64,000 nucleotides of DNA, from positions 16,352-80,351 of the forward strand of contig JAHDQE010000085.1 of the NCBI GenBank assembly GCA_018433975.1, in the 5' to 3' direction. Shown here piece by piece: positions 27,732 to 36,648 of the stretch; positions within the stretch are counted from its first letter, which is position 1, and each line of letters starts with the position of its first letter. The translations under genes and the position numbers were made by a program. The notes under the pieces were generated by a model, which saw nothing but the letters and a program-made list of their open reading frames with translations, searched no databases and had not been told where the DNA came from. Origin of the DNA: Ornatilinea sp. (GTDB lineage Bacteria; Chloroflexota; Anaerolineae; Anaerolineales; Anaerolineaceae).

Positions 27732-28088
27732 ACAGCCCGGTTTTTAAATTAATTTAAATTTCCTTTCTTTCAGAGGAAAGTCTTTTGACACGGGTGTGCA
27801 GATCAGGCAGGGGGATTACCTTACACTCACCTTACAATGTTGTTTGTTCGTTCCCATTGACAACATTTCCACATATCATTATAGTCAGCTTAGAGTGTGT
27901 TACCGGGTAGGGTTCATCTCTGGTTTCCTTTGCCTGGAGTCATGAAAGCTCTCCTTCATGTGCTTCTTTTGGTGAAGTGTTTACTGTAAGACACAGGGAT
28001 AATTCAGAGATGAATTAGGGGGATAACGATAAAATTATTTAACTGCCCGGCTTGTCTAAACAAATTATTAGATAAGAGAGGTGAAGTC
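27732..28088 (+). promoter_or_regulatory. Strong promoter and long structured leader before the first lipoprotein
   Basis: TTGACA (27857-27862), a 17-nt spacer and TATAGT (27880-27885) form a near-consensus promoter, giving a leader of about 195 nt. Within it, TTCATCTCTG (27913-27922) can pair with CAGAGATGAA (28005-28014), extended by two G-U pairs. Enclosed are CATGAA/TTCATG (27941-27960) and GTGTTT/AAGACAC (27977-27994). This makes a closed multi-branch shape. No known riboswitch core was recognised. A GAGAGGTGAA ribosome-binding site precedes the ATG at 28089. Confidence 0.5.
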
Positions 28089-28859
28089 ATGAAGTGGAAA
28101 ATTCTTTTCCCCTTGCTGATTCTGATTATCATATCATCAGCATGCAGTACGTCCTCTGGTTCATCCGATCAATCCGGTGAGGCAGTTATGCCAACTTCGG
28201 AAGTCAGTGGTGTTGGCCAGGGACCGACTGAGGAACCTACAAAGGCTCCCGATCGTAAAGTGGTCGACGAGTTCATGGATGAGTTTACAACCATGGATCC
28301 CGACTGGTCTGGACCCTTTACGGTGACGACAAAAGCGCTCCCTGGTAAGGCGCTTTCAAAAGTCTCTATTGAGGATGGTTGGCTGTCCTTTAACATTCAG
28401 GATGAAGAGACTTATATGTATGAGTTCTACCTGAACCCTGCGGCGGCAGATGTGGTGCTTGAGACCAAATACCAGCCTGGTGGAAACCATACGGTGAACG
28501 GGATCGCTCTGGTCTGCCGTGCTGCGGAAGATTTTTCAAGCTGGTATGAATTCCGCGTTTCCAGCAGCAACCGCTACAGTATCTTTTTGTATGATAAATC
28601 GCGCAAGGAAAATGATGATCTGAATCCTTATGTTGAACTGGCAGGTGGTGTATCCAGCACCATATCGCCGGCTAAGACGAATGTCTTCCGCGCAATGTGC
28701 AATGGGACCTCCCTGGTTCTGGAAATGAATGGAGAGCAAGTAGCAAGCGTTCAGGATGGGACATTACAAGAGGACGGCCTGGTGGGCGTTGGTGCAATGT
28801 CCAGCAATTTAACTCCTACATTTGTGAAGTTTGATTATTTGAGTGTAAGCAAGCCTTAA
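28089..28859 (+). CDS. Lipoprotein with jelly-roll (concanavalin-like) domain
   Basis: 256 aa. A lipoprotein signal with hydrophobic core LLILIIIS and Cys20 in SSAC is followed by a Ser/Thr/Pro-rich linker to about residue 58. A C-terminal beta-sandwich of about 190 aa (WYEFRVSSSNRY, GVGAMS) resembles the 3-keto-disaccharide hydrolase/DUF1080-like and LamG-like folds. It is probably anchored to the outer face of the membrane and may bind glycan. A paralogue follows at 29114. No catalytic residues can be named with confidence. Confidence 0.7.
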   Translation: MKWKILFPLLILIIISSACSTSSGSSDQSGEAVMPTSEVSGVGQGPTEEPTKAPDRKVVDEFMDEFTTMDPDWSGPFTVTTKALPGKALSKVSIEDGWLSFNIQDEETYMYEFYLNPAAADVVLETKYQPGGNHTVNGIALVCRAAEDFSSWYEFRVSSSNRYSIFLYDKSRKENDDLNPYVELAGGVSSTISPAKTNVFRAMCNGTSLVLEMNGEQVASVQDGTLQEDGLVGVGAMSSNLTPTFVKFDYLSVSKP

Positions 28860-28970
28860 AAGTTCTAAGATCTGCTAAGCTGTATGTGCGCCTCCATAAT
28901 CCCGTGGGGGCGTACTGCTTTAAAGAGCAGTATTCTGTCAGAAGATATTGAACTTGAGTGCATAACTGCC

Positions 28971-28999
28971 TTGACTTCAACACCTGATTTCGGTATATT
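28971..28999 (+). promoter_or_regulatory. Promoter of the second lipoprotein
   Basis: TTGACT (28971-28976) and TATATT (28994-28999), 17-nt spacer, about 110 nt before the ATG. Confidence 0.6.
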
Positions 29000-29113
29000 G
29001 AATTCAGGAAATTTTGTAATTGTATTTCTATAAGAAAAATCAAGAGGCGGGTAACCGAAGAACATATCGTGTACAATTTTATGTTATTTATTAAATTTTA
29101 TACTGGAGGGATG

Positions 29114-29959
29114 ATGAAGAAGAAAGTATTTATTTTGCCTTTGGCATGTATTGTTTTAGTCTCGATGGCATGCAGCGTGCTTGGCGGGGCAAAAGCAACC
29201 GAAGAAGTTGTTCCTGAAGCAACTCAGGATGTCGTATTACCAACTGCTATTCCTACTCAAGTTGTTGTAGCGCCTACTGAGCCTGCACCGGTTATTGAAC
29301 AACCCACTCAAGAAATAGTTGTTCCCACAGAAATCCCAACGGAAATTCCTACAGAGGCCCCGACTTCTCCGCCTGAACCGCAGTGGGAAACCTGGGTGGC
29401 CGCCGGTGATGCCAGTAAGCAGTATGTGGAAATGTCCGGAGGGCAGATGTCATTCCAGCTTCCTTCTCCCGAGACCTATGCCTATGCGGACCGGGTGGAT
29501 GCCGTTTATGGAGATGTAATGGTTGAGGCCGAGTTTGAGACCTTTAAAGGCGGTCCAAATGGGATTGCAGTGATCTGTCGCGGTTCAAATCGGGGCTGGT
29601 ATGAACTGCGCATTACGACGGTCAACTCTTCCGACAGGCCTTTCGCGGGTAGTTATGAACTCTACCGGTATGATTATTCGCTCAAAGAGCAGGGTAAAAA
29701 TCCTTACTACAATCTATTGAAAAACATGCCGCGCGTTAATTCTGTGGATATTGTAAATGGGTACAGCTACAATACCATCGGGTTGATTTGCGAAGGGGAC
29801 CAAATCCGTCCATTTATTAATGGCGTGGAACAGTTCCCGAACAAGCAGGAAGTTCATGACAGCGTTTTGACGGATGGCACCGTGGGTGTTGGTGCCATGT
29901 CCTTTGGCGGCGGAACTGTGGAAATTAATTTCAATTCCTTTACGGTAGAACCGCGCTAA
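29114..29959 (+). CDS. Lipoprotein with jelly-roll domain (paralogue)
   Basis: The start is set at the second of two adjacent ATGs (29114), since GGAGG at 29105-29109 is better spaced for it; 281 aa. The signal ends in VSMAC (lipobox Cys), then comes a long linker with Thr/Pro/Val repeats (IPTEIPTEAPT type). A beta-sandwich follows with WYELRITTVNSS and GVGAMSFGGG, the same landmarks as in the preceding gene (WYEFRVSSSN, GVGAMSS). Repeated GGA and GTG-type spacer codons suggest expansion. Likely a surface-anchored glycan-binding or structural protein. Confidence 0.7.
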   Translation: MKKKVFILPLACIVLVSMACSVLGGAKATEEVVPEATQDVVLPTAIPTQVVVAPTEPAPVIEQPTQEIVVPTEIPTEIPTEAPTSPPEPQWETWVAAGDASKQYVEMSGGQMSFQLPSPETYAYADRVDAVYGDVMVEAEFETFKGGPNGIAVICRGSNRGWYELRITTVNSSDRPFAGSYELYRYDYSLKEQGKNPYYNLLKNMPRVNSVDIVNGYSYNTIGLICEGDQIRPFINGVEQFPNKQEVHDSVLTDGTVGVGAMSFGGGTVEINFNSFTVEPR

Positions 29960-29996
29960 AAGTCTTTTTGAAGGGTTGTAAATAGCATGGAATTGT

Positions 29997-30031
29997 GAAT
30001 TGGCAGGAGCTCAGTCCTGCCAATTCTTTTG
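29997..30031 (+). terminator. Rho-independent terminator of the second lipoprotein gene
   Basis: Perfect 12-bp stem GAATTGGCAGGA/TCCTGCCAATTC with loop GCTCAG, then TTTTG. Confidence 0.92.
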
Positions 30032-30036
30032 CTTTA

Positions 30037-30045
30037 TGATACAAT
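30037..30045 (+). promoter_or_regulatory. Extended -10 promoter of the nurA operon
   Basis: TGATACAAT (30037-30045) is an extended -10; no clear -35 because it would fall within the terminator stem. It is 33 nt upstream of the chosen nurA start. Confidence 0.5.
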
Positions 30046-30078
30046 AATTGAAACAAATGTTCTGTGTCTGGGGTGGAT

Positions 30079-31245
30079 ATGCCAATTAACTTTCAGGAAA
30101 TCAGGGGACAGGTTCAGGAAATGGGACGTCAGGCACCTGGCAGACAGACCCAATTGAAGGAGTCGCGCCAGCGTGCGCTTGAAATCCTTAAAAGCCATGA
30201 GGGTCGGCTTGATGCCCTCAGATGGAAAGTGGAAAAGGCGAATACTCTTAATCCCCGGCTGCGCTGTGCTTTTCCGGTTGGAGAGAGTCTGATCCTTCCT
30301 GTCTCCGAACCGGATATGGAGAACCCACTGGTTATCCTGGCGGCAGATGGCTCCCAGATTTACCCAAGCCGCCACGATCGGGTGGAATTTGGACTGATTA
30401 ATGTGGGCGCGATCCGTATTGTTCCGGGTGGTGGGGAGACTCCTCAAGAGACCATTCACAGTGAACTGCTTTATGACGAATCATTGAATTCGCAGGATGG
30501 GCAGTTGACGGAGGGAGCTCTGGCTCTCCTCCGGGATGTGCGCGAGCGCGCGATCTTGGCTGAATTGGCGGAAGGCGAGAACTTACCGGTAGTTGCACTC
30601 ACCGATGGCCCGCTGGAACCTTTCTTTGAGCCGCAGGAAAATTCCTCATTTAAAGATTTATTCAAAGATTTTGTAACCACACTTCGCCGGCTTCTGGCTC
30701 ATAACGTCAGCGCGGCAGGCTACGTGGATAAACCTCACAGCGACCTGGTGGTGCGCCTCCTGGAAGTGGCCTCTCTCCCTGATGAGGATTTAAGCCGCGC
30801 GGGGAAGCCTCCCAGGCGTTTTCCGGGGATTACCGATATCAGTTTGTTCTGGGATCTTCTGGGTCCCGGAGAACGTTCCGCGATTTTTGAAATCCGTTCT
30901 GTGATGGCGCGAAAATTTGAGGGAGAGCTCAAGCTGCATTTCTTTTACCTGAATGTGGGCCGTGCCGAGAATCCCTATCTGGTTCGGGTAGAGGTGCCGG
31001 CCTGGGTTGCGGAGCACCGAGATCTGTTGGAGATGCTCCATTCTACCTTATTGAAACAGTGCCGTTTGCTGGGCAGCAAACCCTATCCCTATGCTCTGCA
31101 CCGTTCCCATGAAGTGGCTGTGGTCACTTTTGATGAGAAACGTCAGCTTCTCAATATGATTGAAGTGGAAATGCTCCGCAATGGAGCGTTGATGAGCGGC
31201 CCGTCCGCCAAACAAAGTGCGAAAGATGCTTCAAAACGGAAATAA
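30079..31245 (+). CDS. nurA: NurA-family 5'-3' nuclease
   Basis: The start is placed at ATG 30079 (MPINFQEIRGQVQEM), 388 aa; an in-frame GTG at 30064 is possible. The NurA core shows ILAADGSQIYPSRH with the first metal-binding Asp (residue 90) and VVALTDGPLEPFF with the second (residue 176). Further downstream are GYVDKPHSDLVVRLLEV and the HRSHEVAVVT segment near the C terminus. NurA works with the HerA translocase in resecting DNA ends, known from archaea and some bacteria. It is the first gene of a three-gene unit ending in herA. Family length is normal. Confidence 0.9.
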   Translation: MPINFQEIRGQVQEMGRQAPGRQTQLKESRQRALEILKSHEGRLDALRWKVEKANTLNPRLRCAFPVGESLILPVSEPDMENPLVILAADGSQIYPSRHDRVEFGLINVGAIRIVPGGGETPQETIHSELLYDESLNSQDGQLTEGALALLRDVRERAILAELAEGENLPVVALTDGPLEPFFEPQENSSFKDLFKDFVTTLRRLLAHNVSAAGYVDKPHSDLVVRLLEVASLPDEDLSRAGKPPRRFPGITDISLFWDLLGPGERSAIFEIRSVMARKFEGELKLHFFYLNVGRAENPYLVRVEVPAWVAEHRDLLEMLHSTLLKQCRLLGSKPYPYALHRSHEVAVVTFDEKRQLLNMIEVEMLRNGALMSGPSAKQSAKDASKRK

Positions 31246-31255
31246 AGGATTGAAA

Positions 31256-31888
31256 ATGACAGATAAAATTATGGGTCATTTGTTAAGATCGGACACGGCG
31301 GGCTGCGTGTTTGGCTGCCGGGTTGCCGAGGTGGATGCTCCGGTTTTTGGTGGGATGGTTCGGATTCCTATTGAAGCTGAAACTCCTTATCAAATTTACG
31401 GTTTGATCTACGATATCTCGATTGAAGATGATGGGCTGGTGCGCCAGCTGGTGACTGCCGGCCAGGTAACCCCAGAAGTAGTCAAAGATAACCGCGAAAA
31501 CCGTACCGTTCCCCTCGAAGTGGGTGTGCTGTTCGTGGGGTATAAACGTCAGGGAAAAGTCTTTCATCTTCTTCCTCCTCGTCCACCTTTGAGCCTGGAC
31601 GAGATCCTTCCGTGTGGGGATGAAGAAATCTGCGAATTTACGGTTGGGGAGCGCTTTGGTTATTTCCGGCACATTCTGCGTAGGATGGATATTCCGGTCG
31701 GGGAACTGCTGGCCGTCCATTTGCAGCAAGCCAGCACAGCACATGTGGATGATCCCGCCTGGAGCTCTAGAGCGGCCAAAGAATTGATTGTTTTACTACG
31801 AGACGATTATTCCGCCCTGATGAGCGTGATGTCGGCTGTGAGTGATACCGGTCTGCGCTTTGAAGGGATGCCGGGAGGTGCGTTATGA
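31256..31888 (+). CDS. HAS-barrel-like protein between nurA and herA
   Basis: 210 aa from ATG 31256 (MTDKIMGHLLRSDTAG), preceded by AAAGGA; the longer frame is rejected. I do not recognise a named family. The N-terminal 60 residues (GHLLRSD, VRIPIEAETPYQIYGLIYDI) read like the HAS barrel found at the start of HerA and ATP synthases, and resemble the first 65 residues of the adjacent herA (HFYGLITDL). The rest is helical. There is no Walker motif. Its stop overlaps herA by 4 nt (ATGA), so a joint HerA-NurA assembly role is an attractive guess. Confidence 0.6.
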   Translation: MTDKIMGHLLRSDTAGCVFGCRVAEVDAPVFGGMVRIPIEAETPYQIYGLIYDISIEDDGLVRQLVTAGQVTPEVVKDNRENRTVPLEVGVLFVGYKRQGKVFHLLPPRPPLSLDEILPCGDEEICEFTVGERFGYFRHILRRMDIPVGELLAVHLQQASTAHVDDPAWSSRAAKELIVLLRDDYSALMSVMSAVSDTGLRFEGMPGGAL

Positions 31889-33645
31889 CACAGGGGAATC
31901 TCTCAGGACTCAATCCTAAAATCGGTTATGTGGTTGGCGGAAGTCTCAAAAACGGGCTTCAGATCCGGCTCGAAGTGCAGCCTCAGGAAATTCAGGAAGG
32001 AGGGTTTGTGGTGGTGGAGACCGAAACGGAACAGAACTCCTGGCATTTCTATGGCCTGATCACCGACCTTCAATTAGGCTCCACCGATCCGCGCTTTGCT
32101 GATGAACAAACCGAAGCGCGTTTCCCGGCCGGGCTGGCATCCTTGCTGCAGGGCCAGACTCTTTTTACCAATCTGGAGGTTCTGCCGGCCCTGATGCTGG
32201 AGCGCGGGCCGCAACCTGAAGATTCTCAAGGCAAGCCAAATCCCAATTATCAGGAGGCTTATACTCGCTGGAGGGCTGCGCTGGATGCAACGGGAGAAGA
32301 GCCCCGTCCGATGCCCGTCAAGACCGTGCCGGTGCATCATGCCGGAGTGCGATTGGCGCAGGCCGGGGATGTGGCAGAGATTTTCGGTAAACCGGACAAA
32401 CCGGAGAACTTTGTGGTGGGGTATACCCGCGAACAGGATCATCCGGTGTGCATTGATCTGGATAAATTTATCCAGCGTTCTTCCGGTATCTTCGGCGCAA
32501 CGGGAACCGGGAAATCCTTCCTGACCCGGATTATCCTTTCCGGTCTGATCCACTACAATAAATCCTCGGTGCTGGTCTTTGATATGCACAATGAATACGG
32601 CTTTGACGACACCGCTTCGGATACCGGCAGCCGCGTGGTCGGGCTGCGCACCAAATTCCCGACCCGGGTGCGGGTGGTTGGCCTGGGGCGGGGGGCATCA
32701 ATCCGCGGTAAGGCCCCAGACTTCAACCTGGAGCTATCCGAAAAAGATATCCAGCCCACAGATATTGACATGCTGACCCGCGAACTGAACCTTAAAGAGA
32801 CCACTCCAACCACCCTGGACGCGCTGGTGATGTCCTTTGGCAGGGAGAACTGGTTCCATGAGTTCAAAGAAATGAAAATTGGCAGCATCATTGAGACCGA
32901 AGATGGTAAAAAAGTGCCTGCCCCGGACAGTGTGGCCTATTGGGCCAATCAGGCCGGGGTACATCCGGCAGCGGCCGAAGGGCTGCGCAGCAAACTGAAC
33001 CGGGTCTTTAACCTGCCATATGTGGTTGAAAACCCCGCCGCGGACAGTCTGGCGGAGATTATTAAAGCGCTGGAAGCTGGCCAACATGTTGTACTTTCCT
33101 TTGGCGAGCACGAGTCTGATCTGGATTACCTGCTGGTGACCAACTTGCTCTCGCGCCGTATCCGCGCCGAGTGGGAAAAACGCACCAATCATTACCGCAG
33201 TCATGGCGGCCAGGAACCCCGCCCGCTGGTGATTGTAGTGGAGGAAGCTCACAAGCTCCTCAACCGCGAGATGGCTTCTCAGACCACTTTCAGCACCATT
33301 GCCCGCGAGTTGCGCAAGTATTATGTCACCCTGTTGATCATCGACCAGCGCCCTTCTCAGATCTATGACGAGGTCATGTCTCAGCTTGGAACCCGGATTT
33401 CCGGTTGGCTGGGCGATGATGCCGATATCCATGCTGTGCTTTCCGGGTTAGCCGGGCGTGAAGCGCTGCGCGGGATGCTGGCGCACCTTCAGCCCAAGGA
33501 GGAGGTGCTTCTGTTGGGATGGGGCGTTCCCATGCCAATCCCGGTGCGTTCCCGCCGCTATGATGACAAGTTCTGGGAAGAGTTATTGGGGCGATCTACT
33601 AAACGGCGCACCGATCAAATCCTTGGCGAATTGGGATTTGATTGA
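31885..33645 (+). CDS. herA: HerA-type hexameric DNA translocase
   Basis: 586 aa. A HAS-barrel N terminus (about 10-65) is followed by an unusual insert to about 180, then the FtsK/HerA RecA core: Walker A GATGTGKS (204-211), VLVFDMHNEYGF (230-240), Walker B PLVIVVEEAHKLL (447-459) and the IIDQRPSQI sensor (485-493). It hexamerises and threads DNA to NurA. It overlaps the upstream gene by 4 nt and is followed by a strong terminator. All catalytic motifs are intact. Confidence 0.93.
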   Translation: MTQGNLSGLNPKIGYVVGGSLKNGLQIRLEVQPQEIQEGGFVVVETETEQNSWHFYGLITDLQLGSTDPRFADEQTEARFPAGLASLLQGQTLFTNLEVLPALMLERGPQPEDSQGKPNPNYQEAYTRWRAALDATGEEPRPMPVKTVPVHHAGVRLAQAGDVAEIFGKPDKPENFVVGYTREQDHPVCIDLDKFIQRSSGIFGATGTGKSFLTRIILSGLIHYNKSSVLVFDMHNEYGFDDTASDTGSRVVGLRTKFPTRVRVVGLGRGASIRGKAPDFNLELSEKDIQPTDIDMLTRELNLKETTPTTLDALVMSFGRENWFHEFKEMKIGSIIETEDGKKVPAPDSVAYWANQAGVHPAAAEGLRSKLNRVFNLPYVVENPAADSLAEIIKALEAGQHVVLSFGEHESDLDYLLVTNLLSRRIRAEWEKRTNHYRSHGGQEPRPLVIVVEEAHKLLNREMASQTTFSTIARELRKYYVTLLIIDQRPSQIYDEVMSQLGTRISGWLGDDADIHAVLSGLAGREALRGMLAHLQPKEEVLLLGWGVPMPIPVRSRRYDDKFWEELLGRSTKRRTDQILGELGFD

Positions 33646-33670
33646 AATCGTTTTATTAATAAAAAACTAA

Positions 33671-33706
33671 AGCAGCGCGGCGGATATCCGCCACGCTGCT
33701 TTTTTG
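33671..33706. terminator. Bidirectional terminator between herA and the ABC exporter
   Basis: Two stacked stems AGCAGCG/CGCTGCT and GGCGGAT/ATCCGCC (one C-A mismatch between them), with T tails on both strands. Confidence 0.9.
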
Positions 33707-33723
33707 TTTACAAGGTTGTGTTT

Positions 33724-35685
33724 TTAAAAGACTTCTTTTTCCGGCGACCGGAACTGGGTTTCGTACAGATTGGCATACAGCCCGCCCAGGGCCAGCAGTT
33801 CGGCGTGGGTTCCCTGCTCTACCAGTCTGCCTCCATCCAGCACCAGAATCAGATCTGCGGCCAGGATGGTCGAGAGCCGGTGGGCAATCACCATGCTGGT
33901 GCGGTTTTTCATCACCCGCTTCAAGGCTTCCTGAATGAGTGCCTCGGAGAGCGAATCCAGACTGGAGGTAGCCTCATCCAGTACCAGGATGCGCGGGTCT
34001 TTCAGAATTACCCGTGCGATGGCAATCCGCTGGCGCTCGCCACCGCTCAAGCGGTAGCCGCGTTCGCCTACTACAGTGTCATACCCATCTGGAAGGTTGT
34101 GGATGAAATCATGGATGTTGGCGGCTTTGGCGGCCGCGACCAGTTCGCTTTCGCTGGCATCCGCTCTGGCATACAACAGATTGGCCCGGATGGTATCGTA
34201 AAACAGATAAGTTTCCTGAGTGACCATACCGATGTTTTGGGAGAGCGAATTCAGGCTCACATCCCGGATATCCATGCCATCGATCAAAATGCGCCCCGAG
34301 GTTGTGTCGTACAGTCTTGGAATAAGGTTGATGGTGGTGGTTTTCCCCGCACCGCTTGGCCCCACCAACGCGGCCAGTTGGCCGGGTTGGATAGAGAAAC
34401 TGATCTCCTCCAATGCCCATTGAGGCATCGGTTGTTCCTCTTCCTGCTCGGATGTATCTTTCCGGTTCCCATCGGGTTTGGGCTTTCCCCGTTTCAAGTG
34501 TGCTTCAGGATCGCCCCACCAGCCAAAACGAGCAATTTCATCCAGCCCTACTTTTTCGGTTCCCGGAAGTCCGGCATAGGCGAAGGATACATTCTCAAAC
34601 TGGATGCGTCCTTTCACGGGCGGCAGGGCTGGCGCGTCCGGTTTTTCCTGGATCTCTACCGGAATATCGAGAACCTCAAAGACTCGTTCGAAACTTACCA
34701 TGCTTTGTGCCATCTGGACCGGCACATTGCTGAGTTCCATCAGCGGTCCATATAGTTTTGATAAGTAATTTCCAAAAGCGACAATCGTTCCGATGGTGAA
34801 AGTGCCCCGCAGGACCAGATGACCGCCTGCCCAGAACACAACCGCCGAACCGATCGCGCTGACGATGCTCAACATCATGAAAAACCACTGCATAGTCACA
34901 GCGGACTGTACCCCAATTCCACGTACCTGATTTGCGTCGCTTCTGAAGCGCTTTAATTCCTGTTTTTCGCGTCCGAACAACTTGACCAGCAGCGCTCCAC
35001 TGACGTTCATTGTTTCGTTCATGGTCGCGTTCATTTCAGCGTTGTATTCCATGGATTTTCGGCTCAAGCTGCGCAGTCTGCGCCCAACGCGGCGGGCGGG
35101 CAGGACGAACAACGGCAAAATACCCAACCCCAACAGGGTCAGACGCCATTCGAGGGTAAACATGATTGCCAGGGTCGCGATTAACGAGATTAAATTGGAA
35201 ATGGTGGAGACAAAGGTGTTGCTGATAGCGTTTTGTGCTCCGATCACATCATTGTTCAGACGGGACATTAACTCGCCCGTACGAGTCTGGGTAAAAAAGC
35301 GCAGCGACATGCGCTGCATGTGCTCATATAATGCTGTCCGCAGGTCAAAAATCACTCCCTCGCCAACCCCTGCGTTCAGGCGGCGCTGCCATACCCCTAA
35401 AACACCGTTAGCGATGGGAATGGCAATCATTCCCAATGCGAGCAGGTTCAATCGATGAACGTCCCGTTGGGGAATTGCCCGGTCAATCAAATCACGAAAT
35501 AACAGCGGCGAGATCAGAGAAATGCCAGAGATCAGGAGAATGGTTACCAGCAACGCTATGATTTGCGGCCAGTACGGTTGCGCAAACCGCCACACGCGGA
35601 TTAATAGATCCCGGTTGATTTTCGGCCGGTCTTGTTTTTCGTCATAATGGATGTAAGAAAACCACCCGCCTCCAAACATGCCCAT
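33724..35685 (-). CDS. ABC exporter, fused membrane and ATPase domains (multidrug/lipid type)
   Basis: 653 aa half-transporter. Six-helix transmembrane domain (about residues 35-335) with the SLRFFTQTRTGELMSRLNND coupling region, then an ATPase domain with Walker A GPSGAGKTTT (about 445-454), Q-loop VTQETYLF, signature LSGGERQRIAIA, Walker B ILVLDEATSSLD and H-loop IAHRLST. An unusual insert of about 50 aa, rich in Lys, Glu and Asp, lies between the first two beta strands of the ATPase domain (about 372-421). It would homodimerise or pair with a partner; the substrate is unknown. Start supported by GAGGAG. Confidence 0.92.
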   Translation of the reverse strand: MGMFGGGWFSYIHYDEKQDRPKINRDLLIRVWRFAQPYWPQIIALLVTILLISGISLISPLLFRDLIDRAIPQRDVHRLNLLALGMIAIPIANGVLGVWQRRLNAGVGEGVIFDLRTALYEHMQRMSLRFFTQTRTGELMSRLNNDVIGAQNAISNTFVSTISNLISLIATLAIMFTLEWRLTLLGLGILPLFVLPARRVGRRLRSLSRKSMEYNAEMNATMNETMNVSGALLVKLFGREKQELKRFRSDANQVRGIGVQSAVTMQWFFMMLSIVSAIGSAVVFWAGGHLVLRGTFTIGTIVAFGNYLSKLYGPLMELSNVPVQMAQSMVSFERVFEVLDIPVEIQEKPDAPALPPVKGRIQFENVSFAYAGLPGTEKVGLDEIARFGWWGDPEAHLKRGKPKPDGNRKDTSEQEEEQPMPQWALEEISFSIQPGQLAALVGPSGAGKTTTINLIPRLYDTTSGRILIDGMDIRDVSLNSLSQNIGMVTQETYLFYDTIRANLLYARADASESELVAAAKAANIHDFIHNLPDGYDTVVGERGYRLSGGERQRIAIARVILKDPRILVLDEATSSLDSLSEALIQEALKRVMKNRTSMVIAHRLSTILAADLILVLDGGRLVEQGTHAELLALGGLYANLYETQFRSPEKEVF

Positions 35686-35927
35686 GTTTTACACTCCTCA
35701 ACCAGATTTATGTTACCGGGTTGTAGTTCTTATGGGGTTGAATAAATTAATGGTATCAGGAAATTTGATGAATGGTTTTATAAGGTTCAATGTTGAATGG
35801 GCTCCCTCAAGATTGCAGAACTGTCTGTCGCAGCGGCAATTGTTTGGAGAGGCAATCTCTGTAAAAAACCGGTGATCTGTGAAATGAAAACTATCGATAG
35901 AACCGGAAATTAGCAGCAAGGTAAAGC

Positions 35928-36377
35928 TTATTTTGTCATCCACCAGTAGAGGAGAGAGATTAACATTCCTAAGAGGATGCCCACAAAGACCTGGCTGGGA
36001 GTATGCCCCAATACTTCTTTTAGCTGTTCTTCGGAAATAGGATGCCCGCTCAAAAGCTCTTCAATCAACTGGTTGATTTTCTGAGCTTGAATCCCTGCCT
36101 GACGTCGAACACCGGCTGCATCATACACCACAATCATGGCGAGTGCGGTCGCGAGGCCAAACAAGGGTGAATCAAAGCCGAGGTTCAACCCAATCGAGAT
36201 CATGGCAGATACAACTAGGGAAGAATGAGAACTGGGCATTCCTCCACTGCTGAACCAATATCCCCAATTCCATTTTTTGGAAAGAATGTAATCAATGGGA
36301 ACTTTTAGAAATTGAGCTAGCCACCAGGAAAGCAGCGCGGGTATCAGAACGCGGTTAGAGAGTAATTGCTGTATCAT
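35928..36377 (-). CDS. DUF212 divergent PAP2-family membrane protein
   Basis: 149 aa, matching the acid-phosphatase-related DUF212 (YuiD) family. Motifs: IPALLSWWLAQFLKVPIDYI, GGMPSSHSSLVVSAM (the PSSHS histidine motif), MIVVYDAAGVRRQAGIQA (DAxGVRR) and the HTPSQVFVGILLG end. Four to five helices. The members are candidate lipid-phosphate phosphatases, none firmly proven. It lies 5 nt after xseB, probably in the same operon. Confidence 0.88.
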   Translation of the reverse strand: MIQQLLSNRVLIPALLSWWLAQFLKVPIDYILSKKWNWGYWFSSGGMPSSHSSLVVSAMISIGLNLGFDSPLFGLATALAMIVVYDAAGVRRQAGIQAQKINQLIEELLSGHPISEEQLKEVLGHTPSQVFVGILLGMLISLLYWWMTK

Positions 36378-36382
36378 CAGGT

Positions 36383-36616
36383 TCAGTCTTCGTTATCGAG
36401 TTGGTTTAGTTCTTCCCCGGTAAGTGCGCGGACCTTTAACTCGGCTTGATCCAGTAATTTCTCACAATATTTTGTAAGTTCCTGGCCGCGCTCAAAAAGT
36501 TTCGTCGCTGTTTCCAGTGACACTTGTTCGTTTTCCAAAGCCTGGATCACTTTCTCCAGTTCAACAAACGCATGTTCGTAATCCAATTGATTCACGGGAA
36601 TATCTGAAAAATCCAT
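36383..36616 (-). CDS. xseB: Exodeoxyribonuclease VII small subunit
   Basis: 77 aa, the usual length, with the small-subunit fold: FVELEKVIQALENEQVSLE (helix 1) and TKLFERGQELTKYCEKLL (helix 2), then a tail AELKVRALTG. It binds the XseA C terminus and is needed for the single-strand exonuclease. It follows xseA by 32 nt. Confidence 0.95.
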   Translation of the reverse strand: MDFSDIPVNQLDYEHAFVELEKVIQALENEQVSLETATKLFERGQELTKYCEKLLDQAELKVRALTGEELNQLDNED

Positions 36617-36648
36617 GCTGACCTTCTTCAGTATAAAATTATGCTGCT

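Noticed and set aside
27885..28088. Known c-di-GMP, TPP or SAM riboswitch
   Set aside because: None of the conserved core sequences was recognised in the leader.
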